Positions 8,382-17,075 of a DNA stretch of 64,000 nt are shown here, piece after piece. The notes below the pieces were generated by a model. It was not told the DNA's origin. It saw nothing but the letters and a program-made list of their open reading frames with translations, and ran no database searches. Made by a program: the position numbers and the translations under genes. This DNA is from Actinomycetota bacterium (lineage in GTDB: Bacteria; Actinomycetota; Thermoleophilia; RBG-16-64-13), in NCBI GenBank assembly GCA_016278725.1, contig JADQBG010000009.1:1-64000 (forward strand), read 5' to 3'. The number at the start of each line of letters is the position of its first letter. Position 1 is the first letter of the stretch.

Positions 8382-9242
8382 GTGCTGCTCTTGGGCGCGG
8401 GCGGCATGCTCGGGACCGCCCTGGTCGCGGCGCTCGAGGCGCGGGGTGAGGAGTACCGGGCCTTAACCCGAGGTGAGCTTGACATCACTAACTCGAAGGA
8501 AGCTGCCGCCACTATCACCGACTTGGCCAAAGCGGATGGCCGCGTGGTCATAAACGCCGCCGCCTACACCGACGTCGAGGGGGCCGAAGACGCGGAGGCC
8601 GAAGTCTTCCGGGTGAACGCACAAGCACCCGGGATGCTTGCCGCTGCTGCCCGCAAATCGGGTCTTCGTTTCGTCCATATCTCGACCGACTTCGTGTTCG
8701 ATGGAACCAAATCGGAGCCCTATGTCGAAGATGATCGCCCGAATCCCTTGAGCGCCTACGGCCGCACCAAACTCGCCGGCGAGCGGGCGGTCTTGGAGGC
8801 CGCGCCCGATGCGCTTATGGTGCGCACTTCCTGGGTGTACGGCCCGGGGGGCATGAACTTCCCGCGCAAGATCCTGCAGTCCGCCATCGAGGGAAACGAG
8901 TTGCGCGTGGTGGCGGACGAGGTGGGTTCCCCGACTTACACTCCGGACCTGGCCCAAGGGATTCTCCAGTTGCTGACTGGGGATGCGCGCGGGGTCTTTC
9001 ATCTGGCCAACCAGGGCTCCTGTTCCCGCTTTGAGATGGCGCAGGCGGTGGTGGAGGCGGCCGGGCTCAGCGCTCCAGTCGCACCCGTGACCGCCGATAC
9101 CTTCTCGAGTAAGGCGCGCCGTCCCGCGAACTCGGTGCTCTCCTGTGAGAAGGCCCGACGCCTGGGGGTGGAGCTGCCGCCCTGGCGGGATTCGCTGCGG
9201 GAGTACGTGCGCCGCGTAATGCGTGAGGAGTCGCTCGTGTGA
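8382..9242 (+). CDS. rmlD: dTDP-4-dehydrorhamnose reductase
   Basis: A 286-residue SDR that performs the last step of dTDP-L-rhamnose synthesis. Motifs: [12 protein letters not shown] (cofactor loop at the N terminus), [31 protein letters not shown] (catalytic Tyr/Lys) and [10 protein letters not shown]. The frame is open further upstream, but the family N terminus fits GTG 8382 (GGTGG a few bases ahead); GTG 8373 is an alternative. The gene overlaps rmlA by four bases (GTGA). It begins the rmlD-A-C-B operon inside the cassette. Confidence 0.92.
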   Translation: MLLLGAGGMLGTALVAALEARGEEYRALTRGELDITNSKEAAATITDLAKADGRVVINAAAYTDVEGAEDAEAEVFRVNAQAPGMLAAAARKSGLRFVHISTDFVFDGTKSEPYVEDDRPNPLSAYGRTKLAGERAVLEAAPDALMVRTSWVYGPGGMNFPRKILQSAIEGNELRVVADEVGSPTYTPDLAQGILQLLTGDARGVFHLANQGSCSRFEMAQAVVEAAGLSAPVAPVTADTFSSKARRPANSVLSCEKARRLGVELPPWRDSLREYVRRVMREESLV

Positions 9243-10114
9243 AAGGCATCATTCTGGCCGGGGGAGCGGGCACCCGGCTCTATCCCGCCACCCGGGTGGT
9301 CAGCAAACAGCTGCTGCCCATCTACGATAAGCCCATGATCTACTATCCTCTGTCCATTCTGATGATGGCGGGGATGCGGGAAGTGCTCGTCATCTCCACG
9401 CCGGCCGACCTTCCTCTATATAAGGAACTCCTCGGCGACGGGCGCTGGCTGGGGCTCGAGTTGGCCTACGCGGAGCAGCCCGCGCCGGAAGGCCTCGCGC
9501 AGGCCTTCATCATCGGCGCCGACTTCGTCGAGGGCGAGCCCTCCTGCCTCATTCTGGGGGACAACGTCTTTTACGGCCACGGCTTCGTGGAGGGGCTCGA
9601 GGCGGCGGTTGCTCGGGAGCGGGGCGCCACCGTCTTCGGTTACTATGTCAAGGATCCCGAGCGCTACGGGGTGATCGAGTTCGACGGAGGGGGACGGGCG
9701 ATCAGCATCGAAGAAAAGCCCGCCCGGCCGAAGAGCCATTACGCCGTTCCCGGCCTCTACTTCTATGACGAGCGCGTGGTCGAGATCGCCAAGGACCTCA
9801 AGCCTTCGGCCCGGGGGGAGCTCGAGATCACCGACGTCAACCGGACCTACCTGGAGTGGGGCGAGTTGCAGGTGGAGAAGATCGGCCGCGGCGTGGCCTG
9901 GCTGGATACGGGGACGCACGAGTCGCTGCTGCAGGCCGCCAACTTCATCCAGACCATCGAGGAGCGCCAGGGCTTAAAAATCGCCTGCCTGGAAGAAATC
10001 GCTTGGCGCAAGGGCTGGATCGAAGGTTCGCAACTGGAGCGGTTGGCCGACGGGATGAAGACGAACGGTTACGGCGGCTACCTCTACCGCCTGCTCGAAG
10101 AGGGTGACAGATGA
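9239..10114 (+). CDS. rmlA: Glucose-1-phosphate thymidylyltransferase
   Basis: A 291-residue nucleotidyltransferase that forms dTDP-glucose from dTTP and glucose-1-phosphate, the first step of the rhamnose pathway. Signature [19 protein letters not shown] (about residues 8-26) is followed by [11 protein letters not shown]; the metal/sugar site [11 protein letters not shown] and [15 protein letters not shown] near the C terminus are also present. Length matches the short RmlA class. GTG start overlaps the rmlD stop, and its own stop overlaps rmlC by four bases, so translation is probably coupled. Confidence 0.95.
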   Translation: MKGIILAGGAGTRLYPATRVVSKQLLPIYDKPMIYYPLSILMMAGMREVLVISTPADLPLYKELLGDGRWLGLELAYAEQPAPEGLAQAFIIGADFVEGEPSCLILGDNVFYGHGFVEGLEAAVARERGATVFGYYVKDPERYGVIEFDGGGRAISIEEKPARPKSHYAVPGLYFYDERVVEIAKDLKPSARGELEITDVNRTYLEWGELQVEKIGRGVAWLDTGTHESLLQAANFIQTIEERQGLKIACLEEIAWRKGWIEGSQLERLADGMKTNGYGGYLYRLLEEGDR

Positions 10115-10566
10115 TCGAGGGTGTATTGGTGACGGACCTCAAGGTGATCCCCGACGACCGGGGATACCTGATGGAGATGCTGCGGGCGGATAGCCCGGGC
10201 TTTGAGAAGTTCGGCCAGGTCTATTTGACCGTGGTCTACCCCGGGGTGGTCAAAGCCTGGCACTACCACGAAAAGCAGACCGACAACTTCGTGTGCGTGC
10301 AGGGTATGGCCAAGGTCGCCCTTCATGACAACCGCGAAGACTCGCCCACGCGAGGCGAGACCAATACCTTCGTCATTGGCTATCAGCGGCAGCGTCGCAT
10401 CACCATCCCGCCGGGAGTCCACCACGGCTTCACCGCCGTCGGCCCGGAGCCGGCCGCCATCATCAACACGCCCTCGGAGATGTATGACTACGAGACCCCG
10501 GACGAGTTTCGGCGGCCCTTTGACGATCCCGAGATCGGTTATGACTGGGAGGTGAAGAGCTTTTGA
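10111..10566 (+). CDS. rmlC: RmlC-like dTDP-4-dehydrorhamnose 3,5-epimerase family protein
   Basis: A 151-residue cupin. Its place between rmlA and rmlB, with four-base overlaps on both sides, makes it the 3,5-epimerase of the rhamnose pathway. Motifs seen: [25 protein letters not shown] (the usual catalytic KGxHxH region) and [11 protein letters not shown]. It is about 30 residues shorter than classical RmlC (about 180) and belongs to a short variant group, so it could act on a related keto-sugar. With rmlA, rmlB and rmlD adjacent, dTDP-L-rhamnose remains the most likely product. Confidence 0.82.
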   Translation: MIEGVLVTDLKVIPDDRGYLMEMLRADSPGFEKFGQVYLTVVYPGVVKAWHYHEKQTDNFVCVQGMAKVALHDNREDSPTRGETNTFVIGYQRQRRITIPPGVHHGFTAVGPEPAAIINTPSEMYDYETPDEFRRPFDDPEIGYDWEVKSF

Positions 10567-11570
10567 AGCTCCTCGTCTGTGGGGGCGCCGGCTTCATCGG
10601 CTCCGCCTTCATTCGGCGCACGCTGGCGAAGCACCCTGACTGGCAGATCAACAATCTGGACAAGCTCACCTACGCCGGCAATTTGGACAACCTGCGCGAG
10701 GTCGAGGACGATCCGCGCTACCGGTTCGTCCAGGGCGACATCGTGGATTCCGAGGTGGTGCTGGAGGCAGCGCAGGGAGTCGACGCCATCGTCAACTTTG
10801 CCGCCGAGACCCACGTCGACCGCTCAATCGCCGAGCCCGAAGCCTTCCTCTACACGGACATCATCGGCACCCACACTCTGCTCGAAGCCGTGCGCGAGTT
10901 AGGCATCTCCCGGATGGTGCAGGTTTCAACCGATGAGGTCTACGGTTCCATAGAAGAAGGCTCCTGCGACGAGGCCTACCCGATTGCGCCCTCGAGCCCC
11001 TACTCGGCCTCCAAGGCCGGCGGGGATCTCCAGGTGATGGCCGACCACCGCACCTACGGCACGCCGGCCATGATTACCCGAGGATCAAACACCTACGGCC
11101 CGCACCAGTATCCGGAGAAGCTCATCCCCCTCTTCGTGACGAACGCCTTGGAAGGTGAGCAGCTGCCCCTCTACGGGGACGGCCTTAACGTGCGTGACTG
11201 GCTGCACGTGGACGACCACGCCGACGGCATCGCCTTCGTGCTCGAACACGGAGAGCCGGGCCACGCCTACAACATCGGGGGCGGCAACGAGCGCACCAAC
11301 CTCGAGATCACCGGCATCATTCTGGATGAACTCGATCTCTCGGACGACATAATCCAGCGGGTCCTCGACCGGCCTGGCCACGATCGCCGTTACTCCCTGG
11401 ACTGCGCCAGACTTGCCGATATGGGATGGGCCCCCCAGGTCGAGTTCGAGCAGGGCCTGCGCCAAACCATCCGCTGGTACCGGGACAACCAGTGGTGGTG
11501 GAAGAAGATCAAATACGGCACCGAGGACTTCGCCGAGTGGAAGAAGCGGTGGTATGAGGAGCGCATTTAG
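10563..11570 (+). CDS. rmlB: dTDP-glucose 4,6-dehydratase
   Basis: A 335-residue extended SDR that converts dTDP-glucose to dTDP-4-keto-6-deoxyglucose. Motifs: GGAGFIGSAFIRR (residues 6-18), ETHVDRSI, STDEVYGSIEEG (Thr-Asp-Glu catalytic triad segment), YSASKAGGD (Tyr/Lys), RGSNTYGPHQYPEK and RHYSLD-like RRYSLDCAR. The TTG start overlaps the rmlC stop (TTGA). A decayed relative lies at 2550-2850 on the other strand. The last codons overlap a possible ATG start of the FkbM gene. Confidence 0.95.
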   Translation: MKLLVCGGAGFIGSAFIRRTLAKHPDWQINNLDKLTYAGNLDNLREVEDDPRYRFVQGDIVDSEVVLEAAQGVDAIVNFAAETHVDRSIAEPEAFLYTDIIGTHTLLEAVRELGISRMVQVSTDEVYGSIEEGSCDEAYPIAPSSPYSASKAGGDLQVMADHRTYGTPAMITRGSNTYGPHQYPEKLIPLFVTNALEGEQLPLYGDGLNVRDWLHVDDHADGIAFVLEHGEPGHAYNIGGGNERTNLEITGIILDELDLSDDIIQRVLDRPGHDRRYSLDCARLADMGWAPQVEFEQGLRQTIRWYRDNQWWWKKIKYGTEDFAEWKKRWYEERI

Positions 11571-12336
11571 CGTGCTGAAGAGATCTCTACAGATCGCCAA
11601 AGAGGACGGTGTGACTGGTCTAGGGAGCCAGGCGGCGGCGTTCGCGTACCGGCGGGGACTACGGCGTCTGCTACCCACGTCTGGGTATGTGCGCTATGCA
11701 GGGATTCCCATCGATGAGCGAAAATGGGGAGACCGGATCGTGCCTCTGCTCTGGACGAGGGGCCTCAATGACTCACCAGACTATGAATCTGCGCTCGTGG
11801 CCGCGCTAAAGGAGCAAGTGAGGTCAGGAGACCGAATAGTTGTGGTCGGCGGAGGTGTGGGAGTCACGGCGGCCATCGCGGCCCTGCAGACCGGTCCCTC
11901 TGGAGAGGTCATATGCTACGAGGGGGCGTCTGAATACGTCAAGAAGGTCAAGCGGACTGCTGATCTCAACGGCGTATCAGATCGCATGACGGTACGTCAC
12001 GCGGTGGTTGCTCGCTCGATCTCAGTGTGGGGGACGGAGCCGGACCGCGAAACGGTGGCTCCCACTGACTTGCCGGACTGTGACGTGTTGGAATTAGACT
12101 GCGAGGGGGCGGAGGTCGACATCATTCAAGAAATGACCATCCGGCCCCGTGCGGTTCTGGTCGAAACGCACGGTGTCTATGGGGCAACAACTCCTCTGGT
12201 TGCCTCATCGATGGAAGAAATCGGTTACACAGTGAGCCATTTGGGCGTTGCCGAACCTCAACTGGAGACGTACTGCGAAGAGAACGACATTCGAGTTCTC
12301 GTTGGGGTCCAGAAGCGGGAGCACCCATCTTCGTGA
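11554..12336 (+). CDS. FkbM-family methyltransferase
   Basis: A 260-residue protein with a class I SAM-binding fold: GDRIVVVGGGVGVTAA (motif I, about residues 90-105), an acidic EGASEYVKK strand, and LELDCEGAEVDIIQEM, the LDxEGxE signature of the FkbM group. FkbM proteins O-methylate sugars or other small molecules; here a rhamnose- or fucose-containing glycan is the likely target. The start could be ATG 11554 (overlapping rmlB by 17 bases) or GTG 11572 just after the rmlB stop. The stop overlaps wzx by four bases. Substrate position is unknown. Confidence 0.8.
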   Translation: MRSAFSVLKRSLQIAKEDGVTGLGSQAAAFAYRRGLRRLLPTSGYVRYAGIPIDERKWGDRIVPLLWTRGLNDSPDYESALVAALKEQVRSGDRIVVVGGGVGVTAAIAALQTGPSGEVICYEGASEYVKKVKRTADLNGVSDRMTVRHAVVARSISVWGTEPDRETVAPTDLPDCDVLELDCEGAEVDIIQEMTIRPRAVLVETHGVYGATTPLVASSMEEIGYTVSHLGVAEPQLETYCEENDIRVLVGVQKREHPSS

Positions 12337-13793
12337 GTATCAAGCGCCACACGGCTTACAACGTTGCGGGCGCGATAGTCCCCCTGCTGGTCACGTTTGT
12401 CACGTTACCGGTCTATCTCCGCACCATAGGGGAGGAACGCTACGGAGTCCTCGTTATCCTCTTGACCCTTCTGGGCTATTTCGGCCTGTTCGATTTGGGC
12501 CTTGGCCGGGCGGTGACCAACCGAATCGCCGCCTTTAGGAGTCATACGGCCGCGGAGCGCGAAGAGGTGTTCTGGACGGCACTGCTGATGAATCTGGCAC
12601 TGGGGAGTGTGGGCGCCCTGGCCCTGTGGGGCGCCGGAACGGTCGTTTTAGAGTACGTTGTTGAGGCGCCCGGCGCGCTGGCCGCCGAGGTTCAGGCTGC
12701 ACTGCCGTGGATGGTCCTTGCCTTCCCTGTGCTGCTCGCTTCCAGCGTGATGTCCGGAGCCCTCATGGGGCGGGAAGAGTTCTTGGCTCAGAACGCCGTG
12801 CAAATCGGCGCCGGCATTCTCATCCAGGTCGTCCCCCTGATGGTTGCGCTCACTGTGGGCCCTGAGCTTCCCGCGCTCGTGGTCGCAGTAATAGGCGTGC
12901 GTGTCCTCAGCGTGGCGGCATTGTTCGGGTTGTGCGTGCGACAACTTCCGGTTGGGCTGAAACCTCGCTGGGCGCGTGCCCAGGTGCGGCCGCTCTTCGG
13001 GTTCGGGGGCTGGGTCACTGTGACGAGTGTTGTCGGCCCGCTTCTTTCGACCCTGGACCGAGTCATAATCGGAGCGGTGGCCGGGGCGAAGGCCGTTACC
13101 TATTACACTGTGCCGTATAGTATCGCCTCTCGTATCACAATTATCCCGGGGAGCCTGTCAAGCGCCCTGTTTCCTCGTTTCTCCTCGCTTGGGGCCAAAG
13201 AGGGGGATGCCCTCCTCGATACAGCGGTGCGGTCTTTGGTTGTGGTGGTTACACCGCTTGTGGTGGGTGGTCTGCTCATCATGAAGCCGTTCCTGACCTG
13301 GTGGGTCGGAACGGAGTTCGCAGCCAAAGCGGCACCGGTGGGTGAGATTCTGGTGATCGGCCTCTGGGCCAACTGCTTGGCTTACATCCCCTACTCCATG
13401 ATCCAGGGACGGGGACGGCCCGATTTAGTAGCCAAGTTCCACCTCGCGGAGGTGCTTCCATATTTAGCTGTGCTGTGGTTGGCCCTCGAGTGGAAAGGGG
13501 CCGTAGGCGCAGCACTGGCCTGGAGCCTTCGTGTCTGGGTCGATGCGGCTCTGTTGTATGGGGCTACGAGCTTCAGTAATCCGCGAATGCTCGTTAGCGG
13601 GATAGCGATACTCGCTGGCGGAGTCGGGACTCTAGCGCTAACACCGGGGATAGGGTGGTTCGGTCTGGCCTTGCGGACTGTAGTTGTCTCCACGGTCGCT
13701 GCATGGGCCTGGTTCTCCGCCCCTGCCCAACTGAAGATGATGGTGACTGGACTTATCCACCGATTCCGTCGCACTCAACCGGCAGGCGCGTGA
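12333..13793 (+). CDS. wzx: Wzx-type lipid-linked oligosaccharide flippase
   Basis: A 486-residue integral membrane protein with about 12-14 hydrophobic segments. The N terminus (NVAGAIVPLLVTFVTLPVYL, then IGEERYGVLVILLTLLGYFG) and the LDRVIIGAVAGAKAVTYYTV segment are typical of polysaccharide biosynthesis (MATE/MOP superfamily) flippases. It should turn the undecaprenyl-PP-linked repeat unit across the membrane. GTG start overlaps the FkbM stop. A second Wzx, fused to a glycosyltransferase, is at 32180-34474, so the two probably serve different glycans. Confidence 0.9.
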   Translation: MSIKRHTAYNVAGAIVPLLVTFVTLPVYLRTIGEERYGVLVILLTLLGYFGLFDLGLGRAVTNRIAAFRSHTAAEREEVFWTALLMNLALGSVGALALWGAGTVVLEYVVEAPGALAAEVQAALPWMVLAFPVLLASSVMSGALMGREEFLAQNAVQIGAGILIQVVPLMVALTVGPELPALVVAVIGVRVLSVAALFGLCVRQLPVGLKPRWARAQVRPLFGFGGWVTVTSVVGPLLSTLDRVIIGAVAGAKAVTYYTVPYSIASRITIIPGSLSSALFPRFSSLGAKEGDALLDTAVRSLVVVVTPLVVGGLLIMKPFLTWWVGTEFAAKAAPVGEILVIGLWANCLAYIPYSMIQGRGRPDLVAKFHLAEVLPYLAVLWLALEWKGAVGAALAWSLRVWVDAALLYGATSFSNPRMLVSGIAILAGGVGTLALTPGIGWFGLALRTVVVSTVAAWAWFSAPAQLKMMVTGLIHRFRRTQPAGA

Positions 13794-13865
13794 CTATTCG
13801 ACCTCGCTCTTCCATCGCAATAGCACCCATAACGGCAAGTGCTTCCATCAGGGAGCAACTAGACA

Positions 13866-14759
13866 GTGGGCGTAGAAGGTAGGGCATTCGTAGAAATTCG
13901 TTACACAATTGCAGTCCCGGTATACCGGCACAAGAGGGTTTTCGAGGCTATGATTCGAGGCTTAAACCGACTCGAGCCAGCGATGGTCGACAGGCTCCTG
14001 TTCCTACTAGAGCCGACAGGCCGCGTCGCTGAAACACGTGCGCTGATTGCGTGCGTTCGCCATCCCACTGACGTCATCACAAATCCCCATGTCTTCGGGA
14101 TGGTGGGAAACTGGAACCAGTGCATCAAACGTTGCCAAGGCACTCATCTCATCATTTTACACGACGATGACATCTTGATACCGGGTGCACTGCGGAAATA
14201 CAGTGACATCATACGTCAGCATCATCCTGCGGTCATCGGCAGCAGCACGAGGTATCGGGGAGCGAGTCTCGCAAACCTCATCAAGAGCCTGGCAAATTCA
14301 GTCTACCGCGACCGAGTATACGACCCTGGTCAATTCGCCAGATTTCTTGACGACGGGCCCCTCGCCCCCTCCGGTGCGCTTTTTGATTTTGGGGTCGCGG
14401 ACAAGGAGGAGTTTCTTTTCTCGGATCGCTTTCCTTACTCAGCCGATGAGGAACTATGGCCGCGTCTCCTGAAGCGACACAGAATCGTTAGGACCGGATA
14501 CTACGTGAATCGCAGTTACTCGCTAGGCGGCGAGAACTACGAGATAGAGACCTGGAAAGAACCTGATTTCTTGCACAACTACTTCCAGATTCGCGCTGCC
14601 ATCATCGACCACGCCGGGGGAGACGATCACGTACGTCAGATCCTCCGATGTGATGTTGAGCGGTTTGCTCGTAATGTCGAGCAAGGCCGCCACCCCGGCA
14701 TAGAACGAAGTTACACAGAGATTCTCGATCTCTATGAAGCGGTTATCAATGGAACATGA
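13866..14759 (+). CDS. GT2-family glycosyltransferase
   Basis: A 297-residue GT-A enzyme starting at GTG 13866. It has the N-terminal strand YTIAVPVYRHKRVFE, GNWNQCIKRCQG (donor loop) and the metal-binding LHDDDILIPG (about residues 97-106). No membrane segment is evident. It is the last gene of the inserted cassette and ends 23 bases before the right copy of the fcl/gmd repeat. Its codons are less GC-rich than those of the neighbouring sugar genes, fitting a different origin. Donor sugar unknown; rhamnose is plausible because the rml genes are adjacent. Confidence 0.85.
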   Translation: MGVEGRAFVEIRYTIAVPVYRHKRVFEAMIRGLNRLEPAMVDRLLFLLEPTGRVAETRALIACVRHPTDVITNPHVFGMVGNWNQCIKRCQGTHLIILHDDDILIPGALRKYSDIIRQHHPAVIGSSTRYRGASLANLIKSLANSVYRDRVYDPGQFARFLDDGPLAPSGALFDFGVADKEEFLFSDRFPYSADEELWPRLLKRHRIVRTGYYVNRSYSLGGENYEIETWKEPDFLHNYFQIRAAIIDHAGGDDHVRQILRCDVERFARNVEQGRHPGIERSYTEILDLYEAVINGT

Positions 14760-14782
14760 GGCCGATTTCCTTGCCGAAGCGT

Positions 14783-14971
14783 ACGGCACTCCGCGGAAAG
14801 TGATGGACGTCTCCGCGATCCGAAAGCTCGGCTGGGGACCGAAGGTGGACTTGCAGGAGGGCATCGAGCGCACCTACCGTTGGTATCTCGAGCATGGGGA
14901 GGGCAAGTGAGCAAGACCGCACTCATCACCGGCATCACCGGCCAAGACGGCGCCTATCTGGCCGAGCACCT
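14783..14971 (+). repeat. Right copy of the fcl/gmd junction repeat
   Basis: Direct repeat of 7101-7289 with 8 mismatches. It contains the 3' end of an fcl gene (the rest is missing) running into the GTG of the intact gmd. The upstream boundary falls just past the GT2 stop, so the fcl tail here is a non-coding scar. Confidence 0.92.
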
Positions 14972-16067
14972 CTTGGAGCAGGGCTACACCGTGCACGGCA
15001 TAAAGCGCCGGGCGAGTCTCTTTAACACCGACCGCGTGGATCACCTCTACACCGATCCCCATCAGCCGGACGTGCGCTTTTTCATGCACTACGGTGACTT
15101 AACCGACGCCACCAACCTCATCCGCATAATACAGGAGACCCAACCCGCCGAGATCTACAATCTGGCGGCGCAGTCACACGTGCAGGTCTCTTTCGAGACT
15201 CCGGAGTACACGGCGAACTCAGACGCCCTGGGTACGCTTCGCCTGCTCGAAGCCATCCGCATCCTTGGCCTCGAGCACTTCTGCCGCTTCTACCAGGCTT
15301 CGACCTCGGAGATGTACGGTCTGGTGCAGGAGACGCCCCAGTCAGAGACCACCCCCTTCTATCCGCGCTCCCCCTACGCCGCCGCTAAGGTCTACGGCTA
15401 CTGGATCACCGTTAACTACCGCGAGGCCTACGGCATCCACGCTTCAAACGGCATTCTCTTTAATCATGAGAGCCCCATCCGCGGTGAGACCTTCGTCACC
15501 CGCAAGGTAACCCGCGCGGTGGCCCGGATCGCCCTGGGTCTTCAGGAGATGCTCTATCTGGGGAACCTGAATGCGCTCAGGGACTGGGGTCATGCCAAGG
15601 ACTACGTGCGGGCCATGCACCTCATGCTCCAAGAAGACGAGCCCGGCGACTACGTGATCGCGACCGGCGAGCAGCACTCGGTGCGTGAGTTTTGCGAACG
15701 GGCCTTTGCCGAGGTGGGCATCGGGCTCGAGTTTCGGGGCGAAGGGCTCGAGGAACTCGGCCTCGTGGCCTCGCTAGACGAGAATCTACTGCGCGAGGCC
15801 AGAAACGGCTACGGCCCCGCCGGCGCCGACGAGGAGCCGGTGCAGGTGGGCGACGTGCTCGTGCGGGTCGATCCTGCCTACTTTCGCCCCACCGAGGTGC
15901 AGACGCTCCTGGGTGACCCCTCCAAGGCCCGCGAGCAGCTCGGCTGGCAGTGCGCGGTCGGCTTTGCCGAACTGGTCCAGGAGATGGTCCGTGGGGACCT
16001 GGCCGAGGCTCAGTGCGACGAACTCTGCAAGCGCGAGGGGTTCCGGGTCAAGGATTTTCGGGAGTAG
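14907..16067 (+). CDS. gmd: GDP-mannose 4,6-dehydratase
   Basis: A 386-residue extended SDR that makes GDP-4-keto-6-deoxy-D-mannose, the substrate of the GDP-L-fucose synthase at 6236. Motifs: [20 protein letters not shown] (residues 8-27), [33 protein letters not shown] (Tyr/Lys) and [16 protein letters not shown]. The GTG start at 14907 overlaps the repeated fcl tail by GTGA, exactly as in the truncated copy. It is slightly longer than the family norm owing to an insertion around residues 285-320. Alternatively its product could feed a perosamine-type aminotransferase such as the DegT protein at 17076. Confidence 0.94.
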   Translation: MSKTALITGITGQDGAYLAEHLLEQGYTVHGIKRRASLFNTDRVDHLYTDPHQPDVRFFMHYGDLTDATNLIRIIQETQPAEIYNLAAQSHVQVSFETPEYTANSDALGTLRLLEAIRILGLEHFCRFYQASTSEMYGLVQETPQSETTPFYPRSPYAAAKVYGYWITVNYREAYGIHASNGILFNHESPIRGETFVTRKVTRAVARIALGLQEMLYLGNLNALRDWGHAKDYVRAMHLMLQEDEPGDYVIATGEQHSVREFCERAFAEVGIGLEFRGEGLEELGLVASLDENLLREARNGYGPAGADEEPVQVGDVLVRVDPAYFRPTEVQTLLGDPSKAREQLGWQCAVGFAELVQEMVRGDLAEAQCDELCKREGFRVKDFRE

Positions 16068-16118
16068 CCGGGGCCCAGTCATGGGAGACATCGTGGCCGG
16101 ACGGGGGGTTGAAGTTAC

Positions 16119-16595
16119 ATGAATCAGTTATCAGACGGAATGGAGTTGCGGCCGCTGGGACCCGAACTTGCCGAGGCCCTCGGCGTACTCTTGCTGGCAC
16201 TCGCAGAGGCCGGCGACGATCGCTACTTTGGCCCCCATCCCCTCACCCCGGCCTACGCTCGGCAACTCGCCGAAAAACAAGACCGCGACGAGTACCATCT
16301 CTTGCTGCGGCACGGAGAGGCTTTGGCCTACGGGATGCTGCGCGGCTGGGAGGAAGGCTTCGACACCCCCTTCCTCGGAGTGGCCGTCCACCCCGCCCAC
16401 CGCGGCCAGAGGCTGGCCGAGATCGTGATGCGCCACCTGCACGGCGTGGCGGAGCGCCGACGGGCGTCGAGCGTGCGCCTCAAGGTGCACGACGACAATG
16501 GCAGCGCGCTGGCCCTCTACCGCCGCCTGGGATACCGGCCCATCGGGCGCGCCCAGGGCCAACTGTTGATGGAGAAACCGCTCCGGCCCCGTTAG
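16119..16595 (+). CDS. GNAT-family acetyltransferase
   Basis: A 158-residue protein with the GNAT core: FLGVAVHPAHRGQRLAEIVM (beta-4 and the acetyl-CoA-binding loop, R/QxxGxA-like, about residues 86-105) and NGSALALYRRLGYRP near the C terminus. ATG start at 16119, 51 bases after gmd. It may acetylate an amino sugar made by the nearby DegT aminotransferase, in the manner of WecD-type enzymes, but the RimI-like sequence also fits a protein N-acetyltransferase. Role inferred from position only. Confidence 0.75.
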   Translation: MNQLSDGMELRPLGPELAEALGVLLLALAEAGDDRYFGPHPLTPAYARQLAEKQDRDEYHLLLRHGEALAYGMLRGWEEGFDTPFLGVAVHPAHRGQRLAEIVMRHLHGVAERRRASSVRLKVHDDNGSALALYRRLGYRPIGRAQGQLLMEKPLRPR

Positions 16596-16805
16596 GCCTG
16601 CAGGCTCCTGCTCCGCAGCAAGAGTTAGGCGCCCTGGCCCCCGGTGGACCGAGCTGGTGAGGCGCCCCGAGTTTAGGGACAGACTGGAGTATGCGCAAGC
16701 TCAGACTTGCCGCGAGGGGTGAGCTCGAACGGGGGCTGCATCGAGTGGAAGCGGCCGCTCCCACCTTTTGGCAGGAGTTCGCCATCCTCCAGCTCTTTCT
16801 TGGCT

Positions 16806-16928
16806 GGGTACGTTGCCACCAGCCTCCTTGTCCGCCCGCCCCACCACGGTCACATCCTGGTGTTCGAGGGGGAATCCTACCGGTTCAGGGAGAGCAAACA
16901 GCGACGGGGAGAACCCGTCAGGTCATAG
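16806..16928 (+). pseudogene. C-terminal fragment of an IS21-family istB
   Basis: This open stretch ends with RPPHHGHILVFEGESYRFRE followed by a Lys/Arg-rich tail and stop. It matches the usual C terminus of IstB helpers (DRLLHHAxxxxxxGxSYRLRE). The N-terminal ATPase part, including the P-loop, is absent. Typical IS21 terminal repeats follow within six bases. Non-functional remnant. Confidence 0.75.
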
Positions 16929-16933
16929 ACAGG

Positions 16934-16987
16934 GGTGGACAACTTTTCGATGACCGCGGTGGGCAACTTTTCGGTTGACGTTCACAG
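16934..16987 (+). mobile_element. IS21-type terminal repeats
   Basis: Two near-copies, GGTGGACAACTTTTCGATGA (from 16934) and GGTGGGCAACTTTTCGGTTG (from 16958), are followed by GTTCACAG-like sequence. With the istB tail immediately upstream, this is the right end of an IS21-family element. The orientation is the same as the copy at 45-105. Confidence 0.7.
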
Positions 16988-16999
16988 CGGGAGTTGGAC

Positions 17000-17015
17000 T
17001 AGGCGAATTCGCCTA
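17000..17015. repeat. 16-base perfect palindrome
   Basis: TAGGCGAATTCGCCTA is a perfect inverted repeat 13 bases beyond the IS21-type end and 61 bases downstream of the DegT stop (minus strand). It has no T tract, so it is not an obvious terminator. It could be a protein-binding site or a leftover of the insertion target. Confidence 0.5.
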
Positions 17016-17075
17016 TCTGCAGTTACTGTTGTGGCTGGAGATGAACCGGCAGTGGAGGGATTAACCGACTGCCCC

